The notes under the pieces: model-generated
What the model was told of the DNA's origin: nothing
Database searches by the model: none
What the model saw: only the letters and a program-made list of their open reading frames with translations
Shown here: piece after piece, positions 8,761-16,847 of the stretch
Layout: every line of letters begins with the position of its first letter
How positions within the stretch are numbered: the stretch's first letter is position 1
Program-made: the position numbers and the translations under genes
Assembly (NCBI GenBank): GCA_029975915.1
Contig: JARKOC010000352.1
Span: 1-64,000, forward strand
Length of the DNA: 64,000 nt
Origin: Bryobacteraceae bacterium
GTDB taxonomy: Bacteria > Acidobacteriota > Terriglobia > Bryobacterales > Bryobacteraceae
Reading direction: 5' to 3'

Positions 8761-9197
8761 TTGAAAAGTCTAAACTGAATCCGGGGTGAAGTAAACAAGC
8801 AAGCGAACGTCGAGTGGGGGAGCCGTTCACTCGTCCGTACGGGATTTCAGGCAGCCGGTAGCTTTAATTATTGCTTCAGTGACCAAACGGCCCTGGTGTC
8901 CGCAACGCTTTGGATGAAGCAATTTGGGCGCGCGCTTCCGCGACAGTATACAGACCTCCGCAGAGGACGATGTTGAGGAGCAGGTGCAAATCCATGGCAG
9001 TTCCCGCGTCATTCCAATCTGCGCGGCGGCGGCACCCTAGACAGCGGTGAGCCGGAGAGGTGAAACGGGGGCCGGAGAAGGCTGAGCCACGCGAGCAAAC
9101 CGCCCGAGCCGTGCCGTCGAGTCACTCCATCGAAGGTTTCAGGTTGCAGGGGCGGCGGAGGAGATAGTTCGCGGGAGTCGATTTGCGGGGGGAGGGG
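8761..9197. other. Gene-poor region
   Basis: About 435 bases between the membrane protein and the S4 protein. A 61-residue minus-strand frame (8827-9012) has ordinary amino acids such as GRLVTEAIIKATG but no signal, no family and no clear ribosome site. It may be a decayed gene remnant. I see no RNA gene or terminator. Confidence 0.35.
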
Positions 9198-9581
9198 TCA
9201 GCTGCCGCGCCGGCGGAGGCGATCGAGTTCGCGGCGGTCGCGCTTGGTTGGTCGGCCGGGCCAGATGGCATCGAAACGAGGTTCGGATTTCCGCTGCTCG
9301 GCGGCGATGCGGCGGCGTTCGATGCTGGCTTCGGATTCACGGTAGAGGGACTGGGCGACGGCGGCAGGTCCGCGCGTTTCCGAGAGGGCAAGAACCTCAA
9401 CTTCGTACTCATTGACGCCGGTATTGATGTGGATTCGGTCGCCGGCCTGGACGTGCCGGGCGGGCTTGGCGTCGATTCCGTTGGATTGGATGCGGCCGAG
9501 ATCGCAAGCACGGGCTGAAAGGGCGCGGGTCTTGAAGAAACGGGCGGCCCAGAGCCATTTGTCGATCCGGACGTGGTCCAT
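9198..9581 (-). CDS. hslR: S4-domain RNA-binding protein, Hsp15 family
   Basis: A 127-residue protein. Residues 1-60 form an S4 RNA-binding domain with the Hsp15-type opening MDHVRIDKWLWAARFFKTR and GDRIHIN. The tail from about 90 is very basic (RRRIAAEQRK, PTKRDRRELDRLRRR), as in Hsp15. Hsp15 binds stalled 50S subunits carrying nascent chains and helps recycle them. ATG 9581 is the only sensible start. It is transcribed away from the phage-like block and marks that block's left chromosomal flank. Confidence 0.88.
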   Translation of the reverse strand: MDHVRIDKWLWAARFFKTRALSARACDLGRIQSNGIDAKPARHVQAGDRIHINTGVNEYEVEVLALSETRGPAAVAQSLYRESEASIERRRIAAEQRKSEPRFDAIWPGRPTKRDRRELDRLRRRGS

Positions 9582-9815
9582 GGATCCATTGTGGACGGTT
9601 TGGAGATGAGGGGAGAGGAGCTTTGCGCTGTGGGCGGGAGTCGTGCATGTGGCCGGAGCTGGCTCACGGGGTGAAGGCGTGATTGGGCGGGAGGTGGATG
9701 CGCACGGCTAGCCGAAGGATGGCTCACTGGTTTCCTTGATTCTAGTGTTTTCGTGGGATTGCGGTGAGGCTGTAACAGCAATAAGGAAATTTCTATCTGA
9801 TTTGTTTTGTTAGGG

Positions 9816-10214
9816 ATGACTGATCCGAAAGCCGAGGGGACTTGGAGCTGGTGGATAGAGTCGAAGTGGCGGGGAGGAACGGAGAGCGCGATGAGAGTGA
9901 ACAGGAGACAACCGAAGCAGGAAGGGTTGCAGGAGAGAGGGTGGATCTGGGGCGATGACGGGCAAGAGGAGATATCGAGCGGCCGAAGTAATGGATGGGG
10001 GCAAGAGGAGGATGATGAGGCAGACGACGACCGGACGACGCTCATCGAGAAGCTGATCGAGCGGATCGGGACACAACTGGAGAGTGGAGAGGCGCCGGCG
10101 AAAGCGAGCGTGTCGGACCTGATCCGGCTGATGCAGTGGGAGCGAGAGTTGAATCCGAGGCAGGCGAGAAAGTTTGTGGTGGAGTGGATCGATCCGAAGC
10201 CGGAGGAGCTGTGA
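9816..10214 (+). CDS. Protein in the small-terminase position of the phage-like block
   Basis: A 132-residue acidic protein starting at ATG 9816 (a TTG at 9807 is in frame but less likely). The first 70 residues are disordered and rich in W, E, D and G. Residues 75-132 form a predicted helical region (RTTLIEKLIERIG, SVSDLIRLMQWEREL). It lies immediately upstream of TerL, and its stop overlaps TerL's GTG start, so the two are translationally coupled. Its place is that of a small terminase subunit, which recognises DNA and loads it on TerL, but sequence alone does not prove this. First gene of the block. Confidence 0.6.
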   Translation: MTDPKAEGTWSWWIESKWRGGTESAMRVNRRQPKQEGLQERGWIWGDDGQEEISSGRSNGWGQEEDDEADDDRTTLIEKLIERIGTQLESGEAPAKASVSDLIRLMQWERELNPRQARKFVVEWIDPKPEEL

Positions 10215-11500
10215 GGACGAAGCGCCTGGGAATCGAGTACCGGGCGCTTCCGTCGCAACGCAGATTTCACGCGTCGGAGGCGCGGTTCAAGGGGTTTTCG
10301 GGGCCGGTGGGGTCGGGCAAAAGCGCGGCGCTGTGCCAGGAAGCGGTGAAGCTGGCGATGGTGAACGCCGGGCGGACGGGGCTGATCGGGGCGCCGACGT
10401 ACGCGATGCTGCGCGATGCGACGCTGCCGGCGCTGATGCAAGTGATCGAGCAGAGTGGAATCGAGTGCGAGCACAACAAGGCGGAGGGGTGGCTGAAGTT
10501 TGAGCCGATGGGATCAAAGATTCTGCTGAGATCCCTGGATGAGTACGAGAGGCTGAGAGGATCGAATCTGGCTTGGTTCGGCGTGGATGAGCTGACGTAT
10601 GTGCCGGAGCAGGCGTGGCTGAGGCTGGAAGCGAGACTGCGGGATCCGAAGGCGAAGAAGCTGTGCGGGTTCGGCGTGTGGACACCGAAGGGCTATGACT
10701 GGGTTTGGAGAAGGTTCATTCAGAGTCCGGTGGGCGGGTATGAGACGGTACAGGCGAGGCCGTTCGAGAACAAGTACCTGCTTGAGGCTGTGCCGGATTA
10801 CTACGAGAGGCTGAAGGCGAGCTACGACGCGGATTTTTACCAGCAGGAGGCGCTTGGCGCGTATCTGAATCCGAGCGAAGGGCTGGTGTACAGGGCATTC
10901 AGCCGAGAGCGGAATGTGGAGACGGTGGAATTAGATGAGGCGCTGCCGCTGTTGTGGGCGCTGGATTTCAACGTGGACCCGATGTCGTCGGTGATCGCGC
11001 AAGTGAGTGGTGAGGAGGTGCGCGTTCTGGACGAGATCGTGTTGCGGCGGGCGGGAACTTCGGATGCTTGCGAGGAGTTTCTCAGCAGGTATCCGGAGTT
11101 CCCGGCGGGGCTGAAGGTGTATGCGGACGCGTCGGGGAATCACCTGCAAACGTCAGGCGGGTCGGACAAGGAGGTGATCGAGGGTTTTTTTCTGGAGCGT
11201 GGAGTGAGAGGCGTAAGGATCGAGATTCCGAAGTCGAATCCGCCAGTGAGGCAGAGGATTGAGCTGGTGAACGGGCGGATGAGGTCGGCGCGAGGGGATG
11301 TGTCGCTGAAGGTGGATCCGAGGTGCAAGGAGTTGATTAAAGACTTCGAGTTGGTGCAGTACGTGGCGGGGACATGCGAGATCGATAAGACGAAGGATCC
11401 GAGACGGACGCATCTGTCCGATGCGCTGGGTTACCTGCTGTGGCAGGAGTGCAGAGGGCACGCGGAGAGGATCGGGGAGAGAGGACGGAGGTTGTTGTGA
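10211..11500 (+). CDS. terL: Phage terminase large subunit
   Basis: A 429-residue DNA-packaging motor. Start set at GTG 10211, after GGAGGAG and overlapping the previous stop; the longer frame from 10136 has no support. The ATPase domain has Walker A GPVGSGKS at residues 31-38 and Walker B NLAWFGVDEL with D126 and E127. The nuclease domain keeps the three RNase H-type acidic positions: ALDFNVDP (D252), VYADASG (D306) and HLSDALGY (D404). Both activities therefore look intact. It would cut and pump DNA through the portal encoded next. Retention of all catalytic residues argues against decay. Confidence 0.92.
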   Translation: MRTKRLGIEYRALPSQRRFHASEARFKGFSGPVGSGKSAALCQEAVKLAMVNAGRTGLIGAPTYAMLRDATLPALMQVIEQSGIECEHNKAEGWLKFEPMGSKILLRSLDEYERLRGSNLAWFGVDELTYVPEQAWLRLEARLRDPKAKKLCGFGVWTPKGYDWVWRRFIQSPVGGYETVQARPFENKYLLEAVPDYYERLKASYDADFYQQEALGAYLNPSEGLVYRAFSRERNVETVELDEALPLLWALDFNVDPMSSVIAQVSGEEVRVLDEIVLRRAGTSDACEEFLSRYPEFPAGLKVYADASGNHLQTSGGSDKEVIEGFFLERGVRGVRIEIPKSNPPVRQRIELVNGRMRSARGDVSLKVDPRCKELIKDFELVQYVAGTCEIDKTKDPRRTHLSDALGYLLWQECRGHAERIGERGRRLL

Positions 11501-11511
11501 CGTAAGTGTGT

Positions 11512-11634
11512 GCTGGGGGACAGCCACACAGTGTGCACGACAGCAGTTGGTGAGGTTTGAAGTCAAGGTGGTGAGGGACACCGGTGGCAGTCCCCGGGGG
11601 GGTTGCTGGGGGACAGCCACACAGTGTCCACGAC
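11512..11634. repeat. Palindromic GGGGACA-type repeats between terL and portal
   Basis: Two near-identical 30-base arms, each a GCTGGGGGACAGCCACACAG-type sequence, lie at 11512-11541 and 11605-11634. The first faces an inverted arm, GGGACACCGGTGGCAGTCCCC, at about 11577-11597, giving an imperfect inverted-repeat unit of about 85 bases. The same type of unit occurs twice at 13083-13276. They resemble REP/BIME-type dispersed palindromes; no mobilising transposase is in the window. Confidence 0.65.
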
Positions 11635-11706
11635 CGCATCGCGTGGAATTCGAGAGGAACGTGAAGGCGACATCGGTGACAGGCGCCGAGTTTGAAGGAG
11701 AGGAAC

Positions 11707-13077
11707 ATGTTTGACATCAACCGGGAGCATCCGGAATATGCGGCCCTGAAGCATGTGTGGCCGAAGTACCGGGACCTCTATGTGGGCGGGGAGCAGTTCA
11801 TCAAGAACGCGGACCGCTACCTGGTGGCTCGCCAGAAGGAGCCGGCCGACGTCTATACGGAACGTTTGAGCCGGGCGTTTTACGAGAACTACCTGGGGTC
11901 GATTATCGACTGGTACGGAGCAACGCTCTTCCGGCGGGAGCCGGTGCTGACCTACGACGGGCCGGATGAGGCGGCGCGAGGGTTCTTCAACAGTTTTGCC
12001 GAGGATTGCGACCGGAGGGGATCGACACTGAGCGACTTTTTCCGCCGACAAGTGATCGAGGCACTTGTCGGCGGCAAGAGCTACATCGTCGTGGAGTTTC
12101 CGAAGGCCAACGCGATGGCGACGAACAGGGCAGAGGAAGAGGCGCTGGGGCGGTCGCGGGCGTACCTTTGCGAGTACGACGCGGCGTCGGTGATCAACTG
12201 GCGAAGAGACGACCGGGGCGAGTTCGACTGGCTGATCCTGAGAAGCGAGCGAACGGTGGATGATGGCGCGAAGTGGGCGAAGGCTAAGCGGTGGATTTAC
12301 TACGACCGGCAGAATTACCGGGTTTTCGAAGAGATCGAGCGCAAGGGCGAGAGGACGCGACCGGTGCAGGTGGACGAGGGGCTGCACGGGTTGGCGAAGC
12401 TGGGACGGGTGCCGGTGTTCGAGTTTTCGGTAGGTGACGGGATGTGGCTGATGAACAAAGCCGCGTCGCTGCAACTGGAGCACTTCAACAAGTCGAATGC
12501 GTTGAGCTGGGCGCTGACGATGGGCCTGTTTGCGATGCCGGTAGTTTACTCGGACAAAGAGTGGAAGCAGGCGATGGGTGAATCGTACTACCTGCAACTG
12601 GGCAAGGACGACCGGTTCGGGTGGACAGAGCCAGAGGGTCATGTGTATGAGATCGCGCTCAGGAATATCGACCGGCTCAAAGAGGAGATCTACCGGGTCT
12701 GCTACCTGATGACCCAGGCTGCCGGTTCGTTGTCGAAAAACTCGATGACGACTGGCTACAGCAAAGAGCGGGACTACCTGGTAACGCAGGAGGTGCTGCG
12801 CGGATTTGGAGACAAGGTAAAGGACACGCTGAAACAGGTGTTGAAGGCGATCGCAGCGGCGAGGGAAGACGAGATTGCGATTGACGTGGCGGGGCTGGAC
12901 GAGTTCGACATCGGGGACTTCACAAGCGAGCTGGACGACGCGGAGAGGCTGCTGCGGCTGGGGATTGAGTCGAAGACATTGCGCTCGCAGGTGCAGAAGA
13001 AACTGGCGATGAAGTACCTGTGCGATGCGCGGCAGGAGGTGAAGGACCGGATTGCGAGGGAGATCGACGGGGAGTGA
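11707..13077 (+). CDS. Phage portal protein
   Basis: A 456-residue protein. Start at ATG 11707 after GGAGAGG. It opens with EHPEYAALKHVWPKYRDLYVGG, has YLVARQKEP and the alpha-beta core with VIEALVGGKSYIVVEFPK near residue 122, and ends in a long helical region (SKERDYLVTQEVLRGFGDKVK onward). This matches the DUF4055-like portal group: twelve copies form the ring through which DNA enters and where the tail attaches. It lies after TerL in the normal packaging-gene order. Separated from both neighbours by repeat-bearing gaps. Confidence 0.8.
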   Translation: MFDINREHPEYAALKHVWPKYRDLYVGGEQFIKNADRYLVARQKEPADVYTERLSRAFYENYLGSIIDWYGATLFRREPVLTYDGPDEAARGFFNSFAEDCDRRGSTLSDFFRRQVIEALVGGKSYIVVEFPKANAMATNRAEEEALGRSRAYLCEYDAASVINWRRDDRGEFDWLILRSERTVDDGAKWAKAKRWIYYDRQNYRVFEEIERKGERTRPVQVDEGLHGLAKLGRVPVFEFSVGDGMWLMNKAASLQLEHFNKSNALSWALTMGLFAMPVVYSDKEWKQAMGESYYLQLGKDDRFGWTEPEGHVYEIALRNIDRLKEEIYRVCYLMTQAAGSLSKNSMTTGYSKERDYLVTQEVLRGFGDKVKDTLKQVLKAIAAAREDEIAIDVAGLDEFDIGDFTSELDDAERLLRLGIESKTLRSQVQKKLAMKYLCDARQEVKDRIAREIDGE

Positions 13078-13082
13078 GGGCG

Positions 13083-13276
13083 TTGGGGGAACAGCCCGCA
13101 ATGTCCACGACAGCGGTACGCCGGGTTAGAAGAGGCGTGGTTGGGGACATTGTAGGCAGTCCCCGTGTGATCGCGAGGGGGTTGGGTGTTGGGGGGACAG
13201 CCCGCAATGTCCACGACAGCGGTACGCCGGGTTAGAAGATGCCGTTGTTGGGGACATTGTAGGCAGTCCCCGTGTG
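13083..13276. repeat. Two tandem copies of an inverted-repeat element between portal and scaffold
   Basis: Two copies (13083-13169 and 13189-13276), offset by 106 bases, are nearly identical. Each has a left arm GGGGACAGCCCGCAATGTCC and a right arm that is its imperfect reverse complement, GGGGACATTGTAGGCAGTCC, around a 40-base centre containing GCGGTACGCCGGGTTAGAAG. Same family as the repeats at 11512-11634. A hairpin-forming, REP-like dispersed repeat is the simplest reading. Confidence 0.75.
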
Positions 13277-13322
13277 GTCGAGCTATGGGCAGCCCGGTCT
13301 TGCGTGGTGGGCCGGGCATTAC

Positions 13323-13356
13323 AGAGGGGGTCCTTCGGGGGGATCCCCTCTCTTTA
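13323..13356 (+). terminator. Hairpin with T-rich tail before the scaffold gene
   Basis: AGAGGGG (13323-13329) pairs with CCCCTCT (13345-13351) around a CTTCGG-containing loop, and CTTTATTT follows. It looks like an intrinsic terminator or attenuator within the structural operon, 60 bases before the scaffold start. It could lower transcription of head and tail genes relative to packaging genes. Confidence 0.45.
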
Positions 13357-13415
13357 TTTGACTTCGAGACGGCGCAAGCAGACAGTTGCGCCGGGGCAGG
13401 AGGGAAAGGAGCTGA

Positions 13416-13994
13416 ATGGACCAGACAAAGAATGGCGGCAGGGCCGGCGAGCCGGACCTGCGAGAGATGCTGCGGAGCGTGATGGAGGAGTACCTGAGCG
13501 GGGAGCGGCAGCGAGCGGAGCCGGCATACAAGGCGGAGCTGATCGAGGAACGGCGGCGGCGCGAGAGCCTGGAGCGGCGCGTAAACGAACTGGCTGAAGA
13601 GAACCGGCGGGCGCGGCGGCAGGCGCAGGAAGCCGAACAGCACGCACAGGTAAAAGCGGAGTTGCAGAGGCTAGGCGTGGGTAAGGTGGACCTGGCATTC
13701 AAGGCGCTGAAGAGCGACCTGGTGACGCTTGAAGACGGGTCGATGGTGGCCAAGACGCCGGATGGGGAGATGGGTTTGAAGGATTACCTGGTGGCGTTTG
13801 TGAGGGACAACCCGGAGTTTCTGCCCGCCCGAATCCCGGGCGGGTCGGGAGTGACGTCTCCACCGCGGCAGACCGGCGGCGGGGGATACGCGGTCGAACT
13901 TGAGCGGATCCGTCCAGGCATGAGCACGGAGGAGTTGCAGAGGGTTCGCGAGCAGATATCGCAGGTTGCATTGCAGAGCCTGCGGGGCGAGTAG
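13416..13994 (+). CDS. Putative capsid scaffolding protein
   Basis: A 192-residue hydrophilic protein. Residues 30-90 form a strongly charged coiled coil (ELIEERRRRESLERRVNELA), followed by a linker and a C-terminal helix (ELQRVREQISQVALQSL). Size, coiled-coil content and position directly before the coat gene are those of an internal scaffolding protein, which templates procapsid assembly and then leaves. Start ATG 13416 follows AAAGGAG. No protease domain is visible, so maturation may be protease-free as in P22-like heads. Assignment rests on context and composition. Confidence 0.65.
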   Translation: MDQTKNGGRAGEPDLREMLRSVMEEYLSGERQRAEPAYKAELIEERRRRESLERRVNELAEENRRARRQAQEAEQHAQVKAELQRLGVGKVDLAFKALKSDLVTLEDGSMVAKTPDGEMGLKDYLVAFVRDNPEFLPARIPGGSGVTSPPRQTGGGGYAVELERIRPGMSTEELQRVREQISQVALQSLRGE

Positions 13995-14046
13995 GGCGGG
14001 GGCGAAAGAGGGCTCCGCGAGAAGAAAGAAAAGAGGAAAGAAGAAG

Positions 14047-14958
14047 ATGGCAACAATCACATCAGCCAATCTGGCGAATGCGATCGTGAAGCTGGTGGCC
14101 GTGGAGGCGCTTCCGTCGCTGATGGGCCACCTGGTGATGGGCAACCTGGTGAACAGGGACTTCGAGCCGCAACTGGCGCAGGCTGGCGACACGGTGAATG
14201 TCCCGATTCCGCCGACGATGACGGCGAACAACATTGCCGAGGGCGGCAGCGTGGTGACGCAGAACCCAAACGTGCAGACGGCACAGATCGTGTTGAACAA
14301 TCACGTGGAGGCGACGTTCCAGATCCCGGACGTGACGAAGGTGATCGCCGTGCCGGATTTGCTGAGGCTGTACATGCAGCCGGCAATGGTGGCGCTGGCC
14401 GAGAAGGTGGAAAGCGACCTGCTGGGGCTGTACAGCCAGTTCACGGCGAACACGCCGATCGGGACAGGCGGCACAGCATTGACCGAAGCAGTTGTGGACT
14501 CGGCCGAGACGACGCTGTTCAACGCAAAAGTGGCGCAGACGGCCTCGAAGTACCTGGTGGTAGACGGAACGGCGTATTCGCAATTGCGGCAGATCACGCG
14601 GTTCAGTGAGTTCAGTTCGGCGGGCGACGCTGGGTTGCGGGCGCTGGTTGAGGGGTCGATCGGGAAGTTGAAAGACTTTTATGTGTTCCGGTCGCAGTTC
14701 GTGAAGAAGACGGGGACAAGCCCGGTGACGACGAACAACGTAGCGTTCTCGAAGGACGCGATCGGGCTGGCGATCCGGCGTCTGCCGAAGCCGCTGCCTG
14801 GCACGGGCGCCGTGGCCGAGTACGCGGAGCTGGGCAATTTCGGCATGCGTGTGCTGATGAGCTACGAGCCGAACACGCTGTCGCAGAAGTTCACGGTGGA
14901 CATCCTTTACGGATGCGGGGTTCTGCGGAACGATCACGGCGTGCAGGTGCGGAGTTAG
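14047..14958 (+). CDS. Major capsid protein, P22 coat-like
   Basis: A 303-residue coat protein. I start at ATG 14047, after GAAAGAAGAAG; the frame upstream to 13966 overlaps the scaffold gene and is not needed. The N-terminal MATITSANLANAIVKLVAVEAL, the GDTVNVPIPPTM segment, NNHVEATFQIPD, the VVDGTAYSQL stretch and the FVFR-like segment DFYVFRSQFVKK are typical of HK97-fold P22 gp5-type coats found in many prophages. It would assemble the shell with the scaffold encoded upstream. Its intact length fits a functional protein. Confidence 0.82.
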   Translation: MATITSANLANAIVKLVAVEALPSLMGHLVMGNLVNRDFEPQLAQAGDTVNVPIPPTMTANNIAEGGSVVTQNPNVQTAQIVLNNHVEATFQIPDVTKVIAVPDLLRLYMQPAMVALAEKVESDLLGLYSQFTANTPIGTGGTALTEAVVDSAETTLFNAKVAQTASKYLVVDGTAYSQLRQITRFSEFSSAGDAGLRALVEGSIGKLKDFYVFRSQFVKKTGTSPVTTNNVAFSKDAIGLAIRRLPKPLPGTGAVAEYAELGNFGMRVLMSYEPNTLSQKFTVDILYGCGVLRNDHGVQVRS

Positions 14959-15222
14959 CACAGTGTTGGGCCGGGGCGTGGGACACCGCGCCCCAACCGG
15001 CGGGTTGGCCGTATCGAAGGACCCGCATTCTTCGTTTGCGTGTTGCGGCCTGCGGAGGCCAGCCGGGGGGCCGGCCGCGGATTAGGGGTCCGCCCTACGG
15101 AAGGACACCCTCTGATCGTTCGCGGTTAACAGGGTGAGGAGAAGACAAATCCCGGCACGAGTACCGAGACGGCGGACCAGGGGTCTGCGCTACGAGTTTG
15201 GAAGACCAAAGGAGGCAGAAGC
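14959..15222. repeat. Intergenic stretch with two GCGGACC-type repeats
   Basis: The gap after the coat gene contains GCCGCGGATTAGGGGTCCGC (from 15076) and GGCGGACCAGGGGTCTGCGC (from 15171), each followed by C(C/-)CTACG-like sequence and each a small imperfect palindrome. This is a different repeat type from those at 11.5 and 13.1 kb. No gene is evident. The next gene has a strong AAAGGAGG ribosome site. Confidence 0.5.
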
Positions 15223-15567
15223 ATGGATTTGAAGGCGTATTACAGGAAGATTCGCGAGGTGGCCAAATCACTCGCCGGGGATTATCAGCTAGTCGTGAGT
15301 CTGGTGACCCCGGATGGAGGCAAAGCCGGCGTAGTCACGGAGGTGGCGACTGCGATAGCGAGCCGGCTGATCGTGGAAGCCAAGGCGAGGAAGGCGACCG
15401 ACGAGGAGGCGAAAAAGTTCCGCGAGGAGCAGAAGGCCAAGCGCGAGGAGGCGTTAAAGACGGCGGTTTCGCAGAGTTTGCAGACACAATTGGCGCGTGG
15501 TCTGGAAGCCTGGCTGGGGACAAAGGCAAGCGACAGCGGAGCGGGCAAAGAGCAACAGAAAAGCTAA
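15223..15567 (+). CDS. Small helical protein of the phage-like block, function unknown
   Basis: A 114-residue protein starting at ATG 15223 after AAAGGAGG. The N-terminal half has a compact alpha/beta look (YRKIREVAKSLAGDYQLVVS). The second half is a long charged helix (KATDEEAKKFREEQKAKREE). It lies between the coat and connector-position genes, where head decoration or head-completion proteins are common. I do not recognise a family. Confidence 0.6.
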   Translation: MDLKAYYRKIREVAKSLAGDYQLVVSLVTPDGGKAGVVTEVATAIASRLIVEAKARKATDEEAKKFREEQKAKREEALKTAVSQSLQTQLARGLEAWLGTKASDSGAGKEQQKS

Positions 15568-15583
15568 CGGAGGAGGCACGACG

Positions 15584-16327
15584 ATGGCGTTGCTGGTGGA
15601 TGGCACGTTAAACACGATTGAATCGCTCAAGGCGCAGGACAGCGGCGTGCTGGAGGTGGCACACGGAGAGAGCGTGGACCTCACAGCGAAGCTGGAGATC
15701 GCCCGGCAGGAGATCGAGATCGAGATCGACGCGCTGCTGAGGAGGACGGGTTGCGGGAGCCTGGAGCAGGTGGCGGCGACTGCGGCGCTGAGGCGGTGGC
15801 ATCTGCTATTGACGCTGTCAATGACCTACCGGGACGCCTATTTCAGCCAACTGAACGACAGGTACAAGGAACGGTGGAGAGCGTATGAGGTGGAGGCGAG
15901 GGCGGCTGCGGAGCGGTTGCTTGAGGACGGGGTGGGGATGGTCAACGCACCGCTGGCACGTCCCGGGGCGGCACGGGCGGAGTTGCCGGCAGGGAGCTTG
16001 GCAGAGACGTCGTATTGGGTTAAGACGTCGTGGGTAAGCGCCGACGGAGCGGAGAGCGAAGCGAGCGAGGCAGTGATGGTGGCGGCCGATTGGCCGCACT
16101 CGCTGGTGGTTAGGCCGGGAGTGGACGCGCCACCGCAGGCGGCCATGGGGTGGAACGTGTACGTTGGACAGGCTCCGGGCGAGGAGACGCGGCAGAATGC
16201 GGCTGCAATTGGACTGGGAGATGCCTGGACACTGAGTGCGGGCTCCCTGGCCGCAGGTCCGGGGCCGAAGGACGGGCAGGCGGCGGAGTTCTATTGCGGC
16301 CGGCGGCGGTTGCTGAGGAGGGGATAG
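15584..16327 (+). CDS. Putative head-tail connector region protein with C-terminal beta domain
   Basis: A 247-residue protein. Start ATG 15584, after GGAGGCACG. Residues 1-110 are helical (LTAKLEIARQEIEIEIDALL, ALRRWHLLLTLSMTYRDAYF), resembling head-tail adaptor proteins that bind under the portal. Residues 130-245 form a beta-rich module with a W-N-V-Y-V-G motif, as in fibronectin-like decoration domains of tail proteins (compare the similar FRIYRGASPS module in the hub at 20451). Family assignment is by architecture and position only. Confidence 0.55.
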   Translation: MALLVDGTLNTIESLKAQDSGVLEVAHGESVDLTAKLEIARQEIEIEIDALLRRTGCGSLEQVAATAALRRWHLLLTLSMTYRDAYFSQLNDRYKERWRAYEVEARAAAERLLEDGVGMVNAPLARPGAARAELPAGSLAETSYWVKTSWVSADGAESEASEAVMVAADWPHSLVVRPGVDAPPQAAMGWNVYVGQAPGEETRQNAAAIGLGDAWTLSAGSLAAGPGPKDGQAAEFYCGRRRLLRRG

Positions 16328-16331
16328 AGAA

Positions 16332-16832
16332 ATGGCGACGCCGACACAGAAAGCGGTCAGGGTGATGCGGACGCTGCTGGCGGACCAAGTGGACGGACTG
16401 GCGGCGAGCATCGCGGCGATGAGGGACGAGCCGGAGCAGGCTGAGGCGCTGATCGAGGAGAGGCAACTGGGAACGCTACAGGCACCGGCGGATCTGCACG
16501 ACCGAGTGGGCAAGACAGCGTATCCGGTGTACGAGGTGTACGTCGAGAAGGTCCGGAACAAGATGACGGAGAAGTTCCGGAGCTTTTCGGGAACAGTGGA
16601 CGTGGTGGTGGAGGTGAGGGTCTCGCAAGACCGTCTGGAAGGGCTGACCGACCGGCTGCAGTTCTACGCGGATGCGGTGACGGATGTGGTGGAACGGAAC
16701 CGGGGATGCGTAGAAGCAGGCGTGTATTTGCCTGGGACGTACGAGGTGACGTTCGAGGCGGCGAAAAAAGGCGGGTTGAATGTGATGCAGACGGCGCGAG
16801 TGAAGTGTGAGCTGGAAGTGAGCCGGAGCTGA
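16332..16832 (+). CDS. Putative tail-completion or tail-terminator protein
   Basis: A 166-residue protein beginning 4 bases after the previous stop. The N-terminus is helical (KAVRVMRTLLADQVDGLAAS). The rest is alpha/beta with TVDVVVEVRVSQDRLEGL and ends in ARVKCELEVSRS. It sits directly before the tail-tube gene, the usual place of the tail terminator that caps the tube and joins it to the head. No named family recognised; the role is inferred from order. Confidence 0.55.
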   Translation: MATPTQKAVRVMRTLLADQVDGLAASIAAMRDEPEQAEALIEERQLGTLQAPADLHDRVGKTAYPVYEVYVEKVRNKMTEKFRSFSGTVDVVVEVRVSQDRLEGLTDRLQFYADAVTDVVERNRGCVEAGVYLPGTYEVTFEAAKKGGLNVMQTARVKCELEVSRS

Positions 16833-16847
16833 GGCAGGAAAAGACAA

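Noticed and set aside
9582..9815. Search for an attachment site or tRNA at the left edge of the phage-like block
   Set aside because: No tRNA-like sequence or direct repeat matching the right edge at 24.37 kb could be seen by eye.
9122..10474. 450-residue minus-strand frame across hslR and the start of the phage-like block
   Set aside because: Overlaps two better-supported genes and is serine/proline-rich without any domain.
11563..13101. 512-residue minus-strand open frame
   Set aside because: Antisense to the portal gene; composition rich in leucine, arginine and proline, no motif.
13083..13276. Tandem repeat considered as a CRISPR array
   Set aside because: Only two units, 106-base period, internally palindromic over long arms and no cas genes nearby; a REP-like repeat fits better.
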